From Muribaculaceae bacterium Isolate-037 (Harlan) (GTDB taxonomy: Bacteria > Bacteroidota > Bacteroidia > Bacteroidales > Muribaculaceae), in NCBI GenBank assembly GCA_003762615.1, contig RIAZ01000009.1, positions 62,001 to 126,000 on the forward strand: 64,000 nt of DNA, given 5' to 3'. Every line of letters begins with the position of its first letter. Within the stretch, counting starts at the first letter, position 1. This document shows positions 18,467 to 26,682 of the stretch, piece after piece. The notes under the pieces were generated by a model. It did no database searches. It was not told where the DNA came from and worked only from the letters and a program-made list of their open reading frames with translations. Position numbers and translations under genes: made by a program.

Positions 18467-18886
18467 TTATGCTGCCGGCTTATATTGGATATAATCGACG
18501 ATTTTAACACGCTTGATTTCGTCCAGACGCAGGTCATATCCTTGCTTGAGATATTCATTGGTTATGGCGGTCGCTTCTGCCACGCTCTCAGCGCATACAA
18601 GGATTTCATATTTCGTTTCCTTTTCCTTGCCGGTCACTTCATCTGTAAAGATGTCTATAACGGTAGCCTTGAAGAAAGGCTTGTCATCTTCTTTCTGATT
18701 GATTATTTCCCGGATTTTGCTACGGTAGATGGCAAAAACATCAACCTTATGATTGGGATACTCCTCAAACATAATCTTTTCCGCTTCGCCAAACAGTTCT
18801 GCATCCAGAATGAAATGCTCCGTAACTTCCTTTACTTCACCACTATCAAGGGTCTTTTCTACTTTGATTTTTGCTTCAAAAAACAT
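18467..18886 (-). CDS. DUF4494-like phage protein
   Basis: 139 residues with the layout of DUF4494 proteins of Bacteroidetes phages: FFEAKIKVEKTLDSGEVKEV, LDAELFGEAEKIMFEEYPN, and ending RLDEIKRVKIVDYI. The function is unknown; in this and similar phages it sits with replication genes. It is one base away from the next gene upstream. Confidence 0.65.
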   Translation of the reverse strand: MFFEAKIKVEKTLDSGEVKEVTEHFILDAELFGEAEKIMFEEYPNHKVDVFAIYRSKIREIINQKEDDKPFFKATVIDIFTDEVTGKEKETKYEILVCAESVAEATAITNEYLKQGYDLRLDEIKRVKIVDYIQYKPAA

Positions 18887-18887
18887 A

Positions 18888-19157
18888 TTAGTTCAGATTT
18901 ATTGCCATCATTTCAGCATAGGCACGTTGTCTTTCACGCTCCTTTTCCGCTGAAATGACAGAGTTAATAATAATCTTGTGGGCATACTGATTATTCAGTA
19001 GGAGAGTCACAAGCGCACTACCAATCTTAACCTCGTCATCATCAATGTGAAATTCGGCACAATCCTTATAAATGGTCACACTGAATTGAGCAACTGGTTT
19101 AGGATTGGCAGGTGCTTCTGACTTTTTACGTTTCCATCTTCTAAAGAATCCTTTCAT
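18888..19157 (-). CDS. hypothetical small phage protein
   Basis: 89 residues starting with a basic stretch (MKGFFRRWKRKK) and then a compact alpha/beta segment. No family is recognised. It overlaps the PRPP-synthetase-like gene by 4 bases (ATGA type), so it is translated in the same operon. The basic N-terminus could bind nucleic acid or membrane, but that is not shown. Confidence 0.55.
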   Translation of the reverse strand: MKGFFRRWKRKKSEAPANPKPVAQFSVTIYKDCAEFHIDDDEVKIGSALVTLLLNNQYAHKIIINSVISAEKERERQRAYAEMMAINLN

Positions 19158-19984
19158 TTGAAGACCTTAAAGACGGTTACATTTTCGGGTAATGGCTCAT
19201 CTTCCCACTCCTTGTAGGAGTTAGTGATAAACACATTATCATAGGCTTCGGCAACTTTCTTGATACCCTCAAGCTGAATAGCGTGGGTAACAAGAAGCGA
19301 TAAGGATTTCGGGGCAAGTTCGCGGAGTTTAGGTGCAAGACCTACAAAAGTTCCGCCACCATCGCAAAGGTCATCAAGCAGAACCAAATCTTTGTTTTTG
19401 CAATCCACATCCCCTGCGTTTACAGAAAATGACAGTAGTTTACCTGTTTCCGGGTCACGCTCTTTGTTGCAAACTACATAGGGCATCATTAACCGGTATC
19501 GGCTTACTGCACCGCTGTCAGGTAGAACCGGCACTACATCAAGATTCCTTTCCTTTGAATTACGAATCTCTCTGATAAAGAACTCAGCGGTAGAAAGGAT
19601 GCCGACAGAATCCTTTATAAGTAGCATAGAAGCCATTGAATGAGGTTCCACGATGTTTACACGCTTTGCGCCTATATCATTGATGATGTTCGCAACCAGT
19701 TTAAGCGAAAACGGGCGGTTGATGTCAAATAGGCGGTCGCATCTCATTGTCATAAGGTAGCCAATGAAAAGGTTGTCAATAATCATTTCCTGACGCTTGA
19801 CAACATCAGCAACTTGCATAAGGCAGAAAAGGTCATCTGCACAAGCTATACGGCAAAAGATTGACACTGGGATTCTGCGGTTCAGTTCATCAACTGTGAC
19901 GTGCTTTTCCCCATCGGGAAATGTGGTGATTTTACACCCGGTCTGATTGGTAATGTTGATTACCTGCATACCATCTATTAACAT
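19154..19984 (-). CDS. PRPP-synthetase-like enzyme, candidate Adps of a NARP1-type pathway
   Basis: 276 residues with the fold pattern of ribose-phosphate pyrophosphokinases: an N-terminal strand region (KITTFPDGEKHV, like the PRPP synthetase TKFPDGE), a middle segment (NIVEPHSMASMLL) and the PRPP-loop-like motif VLLDDLCDGGGTF. A classic role is making PRPP. In the NARP1 anti-defence pathway a Prs-like enzyme instead pyrophosphorylates ADP-ribose, and a NAMPT-like enzyme then adds nicotinamide to remake NAD+. Pairing with the NAMPT-like gene (7-base overlap) supports either reading; sequence alone cannot separate them. Confidence 0.8.
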   Translation of the reverse strand: MLIDGMQVINITNQTGCKITTFPDGEKHVTVDELNRRIPVSIFCRIACADDLFCLMQVADVVKRQEMIIDNLFIGYLMTMRCDRLFDINRPFSLKLVANIINDIGAKRVNIVEPHSMASMLLIKDSVGILSTAEFFIREIRNSKERNLDVVPVLPDSGAVSRYRLMMPYVVCNKERDPETGKLLSFSVNAGDVDCKNKDLVLLDDLCDGGGTFVGLAPKLRELAPKSLSLLVTHAIQLEGIKKVAEAYDNVFITNSYKEWEDEPLPENVTVFKVFK

Positions 19985-21564
19985 AGTCTTTCACGGATTT
20001 CTGAAAATGAAACTTCTTTTACGAGCTTTCCGTCTTCAAAGACGGTTTCAAGGCAACCACCTGCTTCCTGTTCTTTGCTTACACAATCGGTAGCATAGAA
20101 TTTGCCGTTTTCGTCCTTGTCAACGCGGATAAGCCCCTTGAGTGACTTCTTCATTCCACTATCAGTTTTGGGCGATTTGAAGATTTCTCGCGGTTCGCCA
20201 TTCACTTGACACCATGTTGCTTTCATAGCGAAGCCGAGGCTATCACGGGTGCGATATTGATAGGTATAAGAGCCAATTCCCAAAACGAGATTTGTGGCTG
20301 CAAAACCTTTTGCTTCAAGTCTGCGATAGATTTCTTTCTGACGTTCGATAGTGATGCTGTCCCCATAGATGACTCCGATGTGGGTATCAAGGACTTTGTA
20401 ACCCTTTTCGTTGGTAATTCCACCGAATATATCCCACAGAAGTTCATACACACCTTTCTTTTCAGCAGGTGATACTTCCATCGCCATATAAACAGGGTCA
20501 TTAGGATAGCATCTGATAGCATCTTGAATTGATTCAGAATACTGCGCATCCCTCATTACACCGGGGATATGGTACTCTTTACCATTGATTTCAACGCAGT
20601 CTTCCGGATTGACACCACAGATAATATCTACTGGGTTTCCACTGTCGGGGCGAACGACCAAACGACCATCCCGATTCATTATGATGTCCTTGAGGCGTGG
20701 CAAGAAGTCAGTAACGACTTGCCATAAATCCCATGTGTCGCTTACGATGCTGCAAAAGCCTGTGGGATAGATTTCAGTAAGAAACCTTTTGAATGTGCCG
20801 ATTTCATCATCTTTGCCACCGGCACACATAACGCTATGTTCCGATGCTGGTACAGTCATTGCGATGATTTCCTTTTCCGCATCTGCGTTGTAGTATTCTT
20901 CTACCGCATCAATAGCCGGGAGTGTTTCACTGCCTACGAATGATGTCAGATGACCCATACCGCTTGTAATAGCGGCTTCAAGACCTGCCATTCCACGCAT
21001 TGAAAAATCGTGGCACAGAAAACCAAGATTAACGTCAGGTGTGAAGCCGGTCTTTTCGGCATGACGTTCAAGTTCCTTGCGGTAGATACGGGCGATAGTG
21101 GCTGATGTCATTGGGAGCCAGAACTCACAAGACATGATGGTTTCCAAATAATTGGTAAGCCAGAAGAATTTGGGGTTTGTGTTGATAACTGTGACCATCG
21201 GCACACGAATGGGGCATATAGAACCCTCCGGGAGTGATTTCATCTTGATAGGCAGATAGCCAAGTTTATGAAGCTCCCTTATATGTTCCTTGCCGACCTC
21301 ATTCTTGCCAAGAAATGTATCGATGCGGCGTTTGAATGATGCGACTGCCTCATCTTCCGGCTTGTTAAAGAAGTGGCGATTGAAGTTCTCTATCAGATAT
21401 TTCTTGATGAAATACTGAATACCGAACACCACTGCACCATCTTCGGCTTCCTTGAGATACTCGTTACTGCGTGGAGTCCAGTTTGAATAGACATATTCCG
21501 TTCCTGCCGGATATTGTCTGCGATGGTCTAATTTATAGCCATCAGTTAATAAAGCTGAGTTCAT
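19978..21564 (-). CDS. nicotinamide phosphoribosyltransferase-like enzyme (candidate Namat)
   Basis: 528 residues from ATG 21564; the ORF is open further upstream, but that part is antisense-like and overlaps the SSB gene. It has family segments of NAMPT: LLTDGYKLDHRRQYP at the start, HDFSMRGMAGLEAA, SDTWDLWQVVTDFLP, RPDSGNPVDIICG and FAMKATWCQVNG. It joins nicotinamide to an activated ribose. Phage NAMPT homologues salvage NAD+; in NARP1 the related enzyme uses ADP-ribose pyrophosphate directly. It is translationally coupled to the PRPP-synthetase-like gene. Confidence 0.88.
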   Translation of the reverse strand: MNSALLTDGYKLDHRRQYPAGTEYVYSNWTPRSNEYLKEAEDGAVVFGIQYFIKKYLIENFNRHFFNKPEDEAVASFKRRIDTFLGKNEVGKEHIRELHKLGYLPIKMKSLPEGSICPIRVPMVTVINTNPKFFWLTNYLETIMSCEFWLPMTSATIARIYRKELERHAEKTGFTPDVNLGFLCHDFSMRGMAGLEAAITSGMGHLTSFVGSETLPAIDAVEEYYNADAEKEIIAMTVPASEHSVMCAGGKDDEIGTFKRFLTEIYPTGFCSIVSDTWDLWQVVTDFLPRLKDIIMNRDGRLVVRPDSGNPVDIICGVNPEDCVEINGKEYHIPGVMRDAQYSESIQDAIRCYPNDPVYMAMEVSPAEKKGVYELLWDIFGGITNEKGYKVLDTHIGVIYGDSITIERQKEIYRRLEAKGFAATNLVLGIGSYTYQYRTRDSLGFAMKATWCQVNGEPREIFKSPKTDSGMKKSLKGLIRVDKDENGKFYATDCVSKEQEAGGCLETVFEDGKLVKEVSFSEIRERLC

Positions 21565-21625
21565 TCTATGTTTATTTATGGCTATACCGTGGGTTTGCCA
21601 CGATATAGCCGAGTGAAAGTGATTC

Positions 21626-21955
21626 TTAGAATGGTAGGTCTGGTTTTTCGTTTGGTGCGAAGCTGGGAGCATTTGCAACGTCTTCCGTTGTCGGTGTCTG
21701 AGGTTTGGATGACCTTGTTTCAAGGTCGCCCATGATGTAGTTTTCACCCTCTATGCGCTCCTCTTTCTTAGGTGCGCAGGATATAAAGTGGGTATATGTG
21801 CGGTCGCCAAAAGTCTGAGGCTGCTTCTTTGCGAAGATTGCGACATTAAGAAACACACGTTCCTTACCGTCTTTGCACATTACTTTTTTCATCTGGCTTA
21901 CGGGTATGTCAGTAAGACAAATGCTGCCCGTAAGAAAAGTGTTGTTATCTGCCAT
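21626..21955 (-). CDS. SSB-like single-stranded DNA-binding protein
   Basis: 109 residues. An OB-fold-like region covers 8-75 (GKERVFLNVAIFAKKQPQTF), followed by a Pro/Thr-rich linker and the terminal motif PDLPF, which resembles the conserved acidic SSB tip (DDDLPF). It lies next to the YqaJ exonuclease and probable annealing protein, as expected for a phage recombination/replication set. It is shorter than typical SSB (about 150-180). Confidence 0.65.
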   Translation of the reverse strand: MADNNTFLTGSICLTDIPVSQMKKVMCKDGKERVFLNVAIFAKKQPQTFGDRTYTHFISCAPKKEERIEGENYIMGDLETRSSKPQTPTTEDVANAPSFAPNEKPDLPF

Positions 21956-21957
21956 GA

Positions 21958-22662
21958 TTATGCTCTTTGGGGATTAAGTTGTGAATAGTTTGCTTTGATT
22001 ACGTCTTCTGCAAGTGCGACACGTTCCTCAATGAGGGCGATTTCGTCATTATCGCGTGTGATGCGTACAATGTGGATAGGATTCTCCACAAAAGGACAAA
22101 AGGCAATGAAGTCGCAAAAAGAGGTGTTGGTGCAAGCCATGTGGTTCTGGCACTGGTAGAAATAGTCAGGATTGACTTTTTTCAGTGATTCGTTATCGTG
22201 GATTTCAGCAACATATTTGCTATAAGTTGACAATGTGGGGCATTTGATTTCTACACAACCCACCTCGTTTTTATCGCTTGTAATTCCGTCAGGCGATGAA
22301 GCCAAAAATGGGATTTTGGGATGCTTGCAAAGACCCACCTCCTTGACTTCGCGCCCGGTGATTTGTATATATGTGTTTCGGGCGTGTTCCTCCTGCTCAG
22401 TGCCGAAGCGCATAGCCTTAGAGGTTGATGTGGTGGTGTCGATGTAGAAAGAAAACATATTGTCATCTTTCACGATTTCGGGATTAAGGGAGCGTTCCCC
22501 TGCAAGTTGATAAAGGTATGTCAGAGCGGTTTCACTGAAAACCTTATCCTTTGCACGTCCGCTTTTCATAAGCGAACCTACCTGACTACCGGTAATGTAG
22601 CCTAAGCGGGCGCGGCACCAGTCCAAACTGCGCTGTTCCTGATTAAAGTTTATATTTGCCAT
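21958..22662 (-). CDS. YqaJ-type phage exonuclease
   Basis: 234 residues of the lambda-exonuclease/YqaJ group. It begins QEQRSLDWCRARLGYITGSQ, the usual start of the domain, and has the nuclease core FLASSPDGI followed by CVEIKCP (acidic pair plus ExK). It resects double-stranded ends 5' to 3' so that the neighbouring annealing protein can load. It is 5 bases from that gene. Confidence 0.9.
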   Translation of the reverse strand: MANINFNQEQRSLDWCRARLGYITGSQVGSLMKSGRAKDKVFSETALTYLYQLAGERSLNPEIVKDDNMFSFYIDTTTSTSKAMRFGTEQEEHARNTYIQITGREVKEVGLCKHPKIPFLASSPDGITSDKNEVGCVEIKCPTLSTYSKYVAEIHDNESLKKVNPDYFYQCQNHMACTNTSFCDFIAFCPFVENPIHIVRITRDNDEIALIEERVALAEDVIKANYSQLNPQRA

Positions 22663-22667
22663 GATAC

Positions 22668-23624
22668 TTAAATTTCAGGGTTGGGTGCTGAGAAAATGCC
22701 ATCTTCTTTCACTTCGCCCGTTTCTTCATCTACGTGTTCAGTGGGGGCGTTCTGCGGCTGTTCTGATTCAGCCGGGGCAGATTGCTTGTTTTTGCCTTTG
22801 GCTGCACGGCTGGCAATGTCGTTGAGCTTGCTTGATTTTGCTTCCTTGCTATTCCGAATAGGAGCCATCACCTCTTCAATGGTTGTATCACCGTCTTTGA
22901 GTGACTGAACGATTCCAAGCAATAGGGCAATTTCATTTGCCTGAATCTGATTGATGGTATGCTTGCCACACAACTTGACAACCTCTTCCTCTGATATGCC
23001 GTACATATCATTGAAATGCTTGATTGCACCTGCGCGACGCTTGACGAGTTTTTCCTCGTCAGATAAATCACCCGTGATAAGATTCTGCGCTGCCTTATAC
23101 ACCTTGTCGGTGATAGCTTTAGGTACAAGGGTGAAAATCGCATTACGAAAAGCGATTGCATTTGCCGCATTGCCAGTAACGGTTATCATGTCTTCCGAAA
23201 AACGACCACCTTTTGAAGTAAGGATAGACCTACGCACCTCAAAGGCTACGGCATAGTTGTTTTCCAAATCCCAAGCGGTGCCGCGTGAAACGACCTGTGT
23301 CGCGGTCACATTAACCACACGCGCCTCGGCTCGCATATTGCCGTATTGCTGTGCGATAATTTTTGCAAGATGCACCGATGGGCCGGTAATAGGTTTGCCA
23401 CCACGGGGGAGAGCATATCCGCACGACTGTGCCGTTTCCAGATCCATCGTTGCTATGGCGATAGAATTGTTCACGCAACGGCTGATGCTTCGTGGATACT
23501 GATGCGCAGTTGCTACCTGCATATCAATGTTTGCGCGTTCCGAATGGTCGATGGTTTCAACCAACTGCGCTGGCGTAGGGTCATTCAGACGGGCGACCTC
23601 ATATCCCTGAATTTCTTCTATCAT
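22668..23624 (-). CDS. probable phage single-strand annealing protein
   Basis: 318 residues. The central part (VHLAKIIAQQYGNMRAEARV to GNAANAIAFRNAIFTLVPK) and the long Ala/Lys/Pro/Glu-rich C-terminal tail fit a RecT- or ERF-like annealing protein, but I cannot see a signature that decides the family. The assignment rests mainly on its place directly before the YqaJ nuclease. The tail may contact the SSB or exonuclease. Confidence 0.5.
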   Translation of the reverse strand: MIEEIQGYEVARLNDPTPAQLVETIDHSERANIDMQVATAHQYPRSISRCVNNSIAIATMDLETAQSCGYALPRGGKPITGPSVHLAKIIAQQYGNMRAEARVVNVTATQVVSRGTAWDLENNYAVAFEVRRSILTSKGGRFSEDMITVTGNAANAIAFRNAIFTLVPKAITDKVYKAAQNLITGDLSDEEKLVKRRAGAIKHFNDMYGISEEEVVKLCGKHTINQIQANEIALLLGIVQSLKDGDTTIEEVMAPIRNSKEAKSSKLNDIASRAAKGKNKQSAPAESEQPQNAPTEHVDEETGEVKEDGIFSAPNPEI

Positions 23625-23674
23625 AATGAAGAATGTTTTTTAATGCCGTCTTACTGCTTCCGGCCTTGCATTAG

Positions 23675-23798
23675 TGAAGACAGTGGGAGTCGAACCCACA
23701 TTGTATCGCCTACCATACTTCCTTATCCACTCGGCACCTCCCGACTACGGGCTTTATGTTGAATAAGTGATGCGCCTACCAATTTTCGCTATGTCTTC
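23675..23798 (-). tRNA. tRNA-like element with oversized anticodon region
   Basis: The minus strand has a perfect 7-bp acceptor-like pair (GAAGACA at 23798-23792, TGTCTTC at 23682-23676), a D-arm-like GCG...GGTAGG...CGC and a complete T-arm GTGGG-TTCGACT-CCCAC (23699-23683). Between them CTTAT can pair with ATAAG around a 36-nt loop, and GTAT with ATAC could form a long variable arm. No normal 7-nt anticodon loop is visible. An alternative shorter fold pairs GGAGGTG with TGTCTTC using wobbles. It may be a decayed phage tRNA or a tRNA mimic. Hairpin GCCCGG/CCGGGC follows at 23804-23828. Confidence 0.4.
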
Positions 23799-23883
23799 AA
23801 GTTGCCCGGCTGCTTGCATAAACCGGGCGTTAGAATGTTGATGTTTATGGCTTTCGCCAAAGGACTGCCTCTCTTGGCTCATC

Positions 23884-24207
23884 CTATTTCTTTTTCCTAC
23901 GCCTGTTGGATAGCTTGAACTTCTCAAACACCTTGTTTACATCTATCATCATCCATCGCCCATATTGGCTGATGCAGTCATCAAGCACTCCGTTTGCTTT
24001 CATACGATAGACTGTTGATTCCGATGTTCCGAGGATTTCAGCAAGTTCACCAATGCTATTTGCATACCATCGCTCAGGCTTCTGGGGTTTTTCTTCTACT
24101 TGTTTTGTCTTTGCTTGCCATTCGCCCAACATTTCAAATAATTGTCGGGGTGTCAGCAGATGAATAGGGGTGTCAAGACCAATAGTAAATGTTCCTACAT
24201 TTTCCAT
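23884..24207 (-). CDS. DUF3853-like excisionase-type DNA-binding protein
   Basis: 107 residues. The N-terminus contains LLTPRQLFEMLGEW, as in DUF3853 proteins of Bacteroidetes mobile elements. Residues 50-90 form a helix-turn-helix (IGELAEILGTSESTVYRMKA) of the excisionase/MerR type, and the tail is very basic (NRRRKKK). Position as second gene of the early operon next to the repressor suits an excisionase or early regulator. Confidence 0.65.
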   Translation of the reverse strand: MENVGTFTIGLDTPIHLLTPRQLFEMLGEWQAKTKQVEEKPQKPERWYANSIGELAEILGTSESTVYRMKANGVLDDCISQYGRWMMIDVNKVFEKFKLSNRRRKKK

Positions 24208-24209
24208 AA

Positions 24210-24422
24210 TTACTGAGTACGTGTTATAATGGCGGCTACGTTAGACCGCGCATCTATATCATACCCAATAGGGTCTTCGCTGCCTTTCTTGAGTTGCGTT
24301 ACAGTTGACCGTATAGAGTTTTCAGAATAGTGCCGGTAAGGTACTTTTACTGATTCCCCCACATTCAACTCTAAAAGAGCAACTTGCAATCGGTCGCCAC
24401 GCTTAATTTTTCTCTGTTCCAT
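24210..24422 (-). CDS. small first gene of the early operon
   Basis: 70 residues from ATG 24422. The longer ORF start at 24485 would lie within the operator zone and close to the predicted transcription start, so the inner ATG is preferred. The product (KIKRGDRLQVALLELNVGES, then RSTVTQLKKG) is small, basic and of unknown family; a Cro- or antirepressor-like job is possible from position only. Its 5' end overlaps the -33 box of the repressor promoter. Confidence 0.6.
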   Translation of the reverse strand: MEQRKIKRGDRLQVALLELNVGESVKVPYRHYSENSIRSTVTQLKKGSEDPIGYDIDARSNVAAIITRTQ

Positions 24423-24454
24423 TTGGCTTATTTCAAAAATAAGTATTAACTTTG
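24422..24454 (+). promoter_or_regulatory. rightward promoter for repressor and integrase
   Basis: TTTG at 24422-24425, 21 bases, then TAACTTTG at 24447-24454: a full match to the Bacteroidetes TTTG-N19/21-TAnnTTTG consensus. The start would be near 24461, giving a 134-nt leader before the repressor ATG at 24595. It faces the leftward promoter at 24531-24562. Confidence 0.65.
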
Positions 24455-24467
24455 CATCTGTAATGCC

Positions 24468-24517
24468 GATTAAGTATTTAATCATTGTTTTTACATTGAT
24501 TGATTAAGTAGTTAATC
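24468..24517. promoter_or_regulatory. paired repressor operators
   Basis: Two copies of a 16-bp dyad, GATTAAGTATTTAATC (24468-24483) and GATTAAGTAGTTAATC (24502-24517), 34 bp apart. Each has arms GATTAA/TTAATC. Each site lies just downstream of one of the two facing promoters, so a bound repressor would block both. They are the natural targets of the S24-type repressor encoded at 24595. Confidence 0.7.
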
Positions 24518-24530
24518 AGTATTGACACTG

Positions 24531-24562
24531 CAAAAGTACAACAAAATACTGATTGAAGCAAT
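24531..24562 (-). promoter_or_regulatory. leftward early promoter
   Basis: On the minus strand ATTG (24562-24559), 20 bases, then TACTTTTG (24538-24531), matching TAnnTTTG. The start would be near 24524, so the transcript runs through both operators and the early operon. It converges with the repressor transcript over about 63 bp. Confidence 0.6.
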
Positions 24563-24578
24563 AGTAAAATCAGTATTT
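24544..24578. repeat. 10-bp inverted repeat between the early promoter and the repressor gene
   Basis: AAATACTGAT (24544-24553) and ATCAGTATTT (24569-24578) are perfect inverted copies 15 bp apart, overlapping the -33 region of the leftward promoter. A third ATCAGTATT lies at 24515-24523. This could be a second class of regulator site, distinct from the GATTAA operators. Confidence 0.55.
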
Positions 24579-24594
24579 AACAATCGTTAACATT

Positions 24595-25236
24595 ATGACT
24601 GACGGAGAAAAACTTATCGAAATCCAGCAAATGACCGGATTAACGTGGAAAGACCTTGCAGATAAAGTGGGGATTGCTTCTGCGCAAACTTTTACAGACA
24701 TCCGGGGAGGCCGACATGGTATAAGCATGAAACTTGCCAACAAGATTATTGAGGCATTTCCTGAGATACGCAAGGAATGGCTAATGTTTGAGAGTGGGCC
24801 GATGACGCATAAAGAAGCAGAGGGGATGATTGCAATGTTCAATTCGGTTGAAGAAATAACCGATAGCAAATCTTCTCCAGACTATATAAATGTGGGGTCT
24901 TGTTTTCCCAAAGCGGAAATAGCTATTAGGAATACAAGTGATAGCATGGCTGAGTATCCAGTAGGCTGCATACTTGTTATGAAGCGCGTAATGGATATGA
25001 AGTTGTTAATACCGGGCAATAACTACCTTATAGAAACTAATGAATTTGTTACAGTAAAAAGGTTGCAGAAAGGAAAGGATAATGCTCACATCGCTTTGTA
25101 TTCTTCAAACTGTGCTACATATCCGGACGGGAAAATGATTTATGAGCCTTTTGAAATCCCCATTGATTCGGTCAGCAGGATGTTTTACGTGCTTGGCTAC
25201 ATCTATCCACAGGCGAATGATATAAATAAGGTGTAA
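24595..25236 (+). CDS. phage repressor, helix-turn-helix plus S24/LexA-type peptidase
   Basis: 213 residues. The N-terminal half has a helix-turn-helix (LTWKDLADKVGIASAQTFTD). The C-terminal half is S24-like: NTSDSMAEYPVGCILVM with the nucleophilic Ser in SM, and FVTVKRL with the general-base Lys. It keeps the prophage silent by binding the dyads at 24468-24517 and is likely cleaved when RecA is activated. The integrase follows 5 bases downstream, so both are transcribed together in the lysogen. Confidence 0.88.
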   Translation: MTDGEKLIEIQQMTGLTWKDLADKVGIASAQTFTDIRGGRHGISMKLANKIIEAFPEIRKEWLMFESGPMTHKEAEGMIAMFNSVEEITDSKSSPDYINVGSCFPKAEIAIRNTSDSMAEYPVGCILVMKRVMDMKLLIPGNNYLIETNEFVTVKRLQKGKDNAHIALYSSNCATYPDGKMIYEPFEIPIDSVSRMFYVLGYIYPQANDINKV

Positions 25237-25241
25237 GGTCT

Positions 25242-26639
25242 ATGATAGCAATCAAGCGTAGTATATCTTTTGGTGTAGAAGTAAAGAAGAAACCGGAAAC
25301 AGCGGAAAAGAAGAATAAGAAGCCGGAGGGTCGCGTAAGGTGTGTTATCGTCTGGCAGGGTCAACGTGTGCGCTTGAGTGTAAATCACAATGTCAATCCT
25401 GATAACTGGGAGAAATCAATACAACGCTGCAAGGCGAAAAGCACACATGGAAAGAATAAGACACCGGCATCAGTTATAAACAAAGACCTACAAGATATGG
25501 AGGATTTGATTAACTCCATCTTTATGCGTTTTGAAGAAGCTGACCACATACCAACAAAAGAAGAGTTTTCGGAAGCATACGACAGACAGGTTAATCCTGA
25601 AAAATACATTGAAAAAGAAAAGGAAGCTAATCCTGCCGATGAACCGCTCTTTAAGATATATGATGAATTTATTAAGGATGGTACTACAAGCGGACGATGG
25701 AGTGAGGGAACTCTGGTAAAATGTAGAACCATAAGAAAACATCTTCGCAGTATATCGCCTAAATTATCATTGAATGACATTATTAAAGGTGGAGTCAATC
25801 TTTTCATTGAGCATTTTGGGAAAGTTCTTGACAATTTCAAGAATAAAGGTCTTGCCAATACTACCATCAAGAATGATATTGCATTTGTAAAAGTATTCTT
25901 GAGATGGGCGCAGGAGCATGGCTATTGCGATGCTTCACCTTTCCTATATCAGAAAGTGAAGTTAAAAACGGCTGAGAAACCTGTCATCTTTCTTACTAAG
26001 GATGAACTGATGAAAGTGTATGATTTTGATTTCGGTCAAAAAAACTATCTTTCACAAGTCCGGGATGTTTTCTGTTTCTGCTGTTTTACGTCTTTAAGGT
26101 ATTCCGATGTTTATAATCTCCGCCGGTCAAACATCACGGATACTGAAATTCATATCACCACCATCAAGACGCATGACTCTCTGACGATAGAACTTAATAG
26201 GTATTCACGCGCCATACTGGATAAGTATGCTGATATTCCATTCCCCGATGACAAGGCTTTGCCGGTTATTACCAATCAGAAGATGAATGATTACCTTAAA
26301 GAGATGGGTAAGATTTGTGGAATCGATGCGCCAATTACCATAACGAGGTATAAAGGAACAAAACGATATGACAAGACGTATAAGAAATATGAACTTCTGT
26401 CAACACACTGCGCCCGGCGTACTTTTGTCTGCAATGCCATCATGCTTGGTATTCCTACCAATATCGTGATGAAATGGACTGGTCATTCAGATTACGCAAC
26501 GATGAAGCCTTACCTTGATATTGCGGATGATGTTAGACGTTCCGCTATGACCGCTTTCAACCGAATAGAAAAATTTGGGGTAGATGGTGATGAATCTGTT
26601 AAAAATAATCGTGGGGCAAAAAGTGGGGCAGAAAATTGA
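25242..26639 (+). CDS. tyrosine-type phage integrase
   Basis: 465 residues. A basic N-terminal arm, a SAM-like core-binding domain about 130-250, and a catalytic domain with Arg in TSLRYSD, HxxR as THCARRTF, the second His in TGHSDYAT and the nucleophile in MKPYLD. All key residues are present. It joins phage and host attachment sites. Integrases usually lie at one end of the element, so the prophage border should be just downstream, which is where an IS and a truncated fimbrillin gene are found. The leftward end is outside the window. Confidence 0.93.
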   Translation: MIAIKRSISFGVEVKKKPETAEKKNKKPEGRVRCVIVWQGQRVRLSVNHNVNPDNWEKSIQRCKAKSTHGKNKTPASVINKDLQDMEDLINSIFMRFEEADHIPTKEEFSEAYDRQVNPEKYIEKEKEANPADEPLFKIYDEFIKDGTTSGRWSEGTLVKCRTIRKHLRSISPKLSLNDIIKGGVNLFIEHFGKVLDNFKNKGLANTTIKNDIAFVKVFLRWAQEHGYCDASPFLYQKVKLKTAEKPVIFLTKDELMKVYDFDFGQKNYLSQVRDVFCFCCFTSLRYSDVYNLRRSNITDTEIHITTIKTHDSLTIELNRYSRAILDKYADIPFPDDKALPVITNQKMNDYLKEMGKICGIDAPITITRYKGTKRYDKTYKKYELLSTHCARRTFVCNAIMLGIPTNIVMKWTGHSDYATMKPYLDIADDVRRSAMTAFNRIEKFGVDGDESVKNNRGAKSGAEN

Positions 26640-26682
26640 TATTGTGTGAAAGTGTATGCAAGTTTTAATAATGGAAGAAAAC

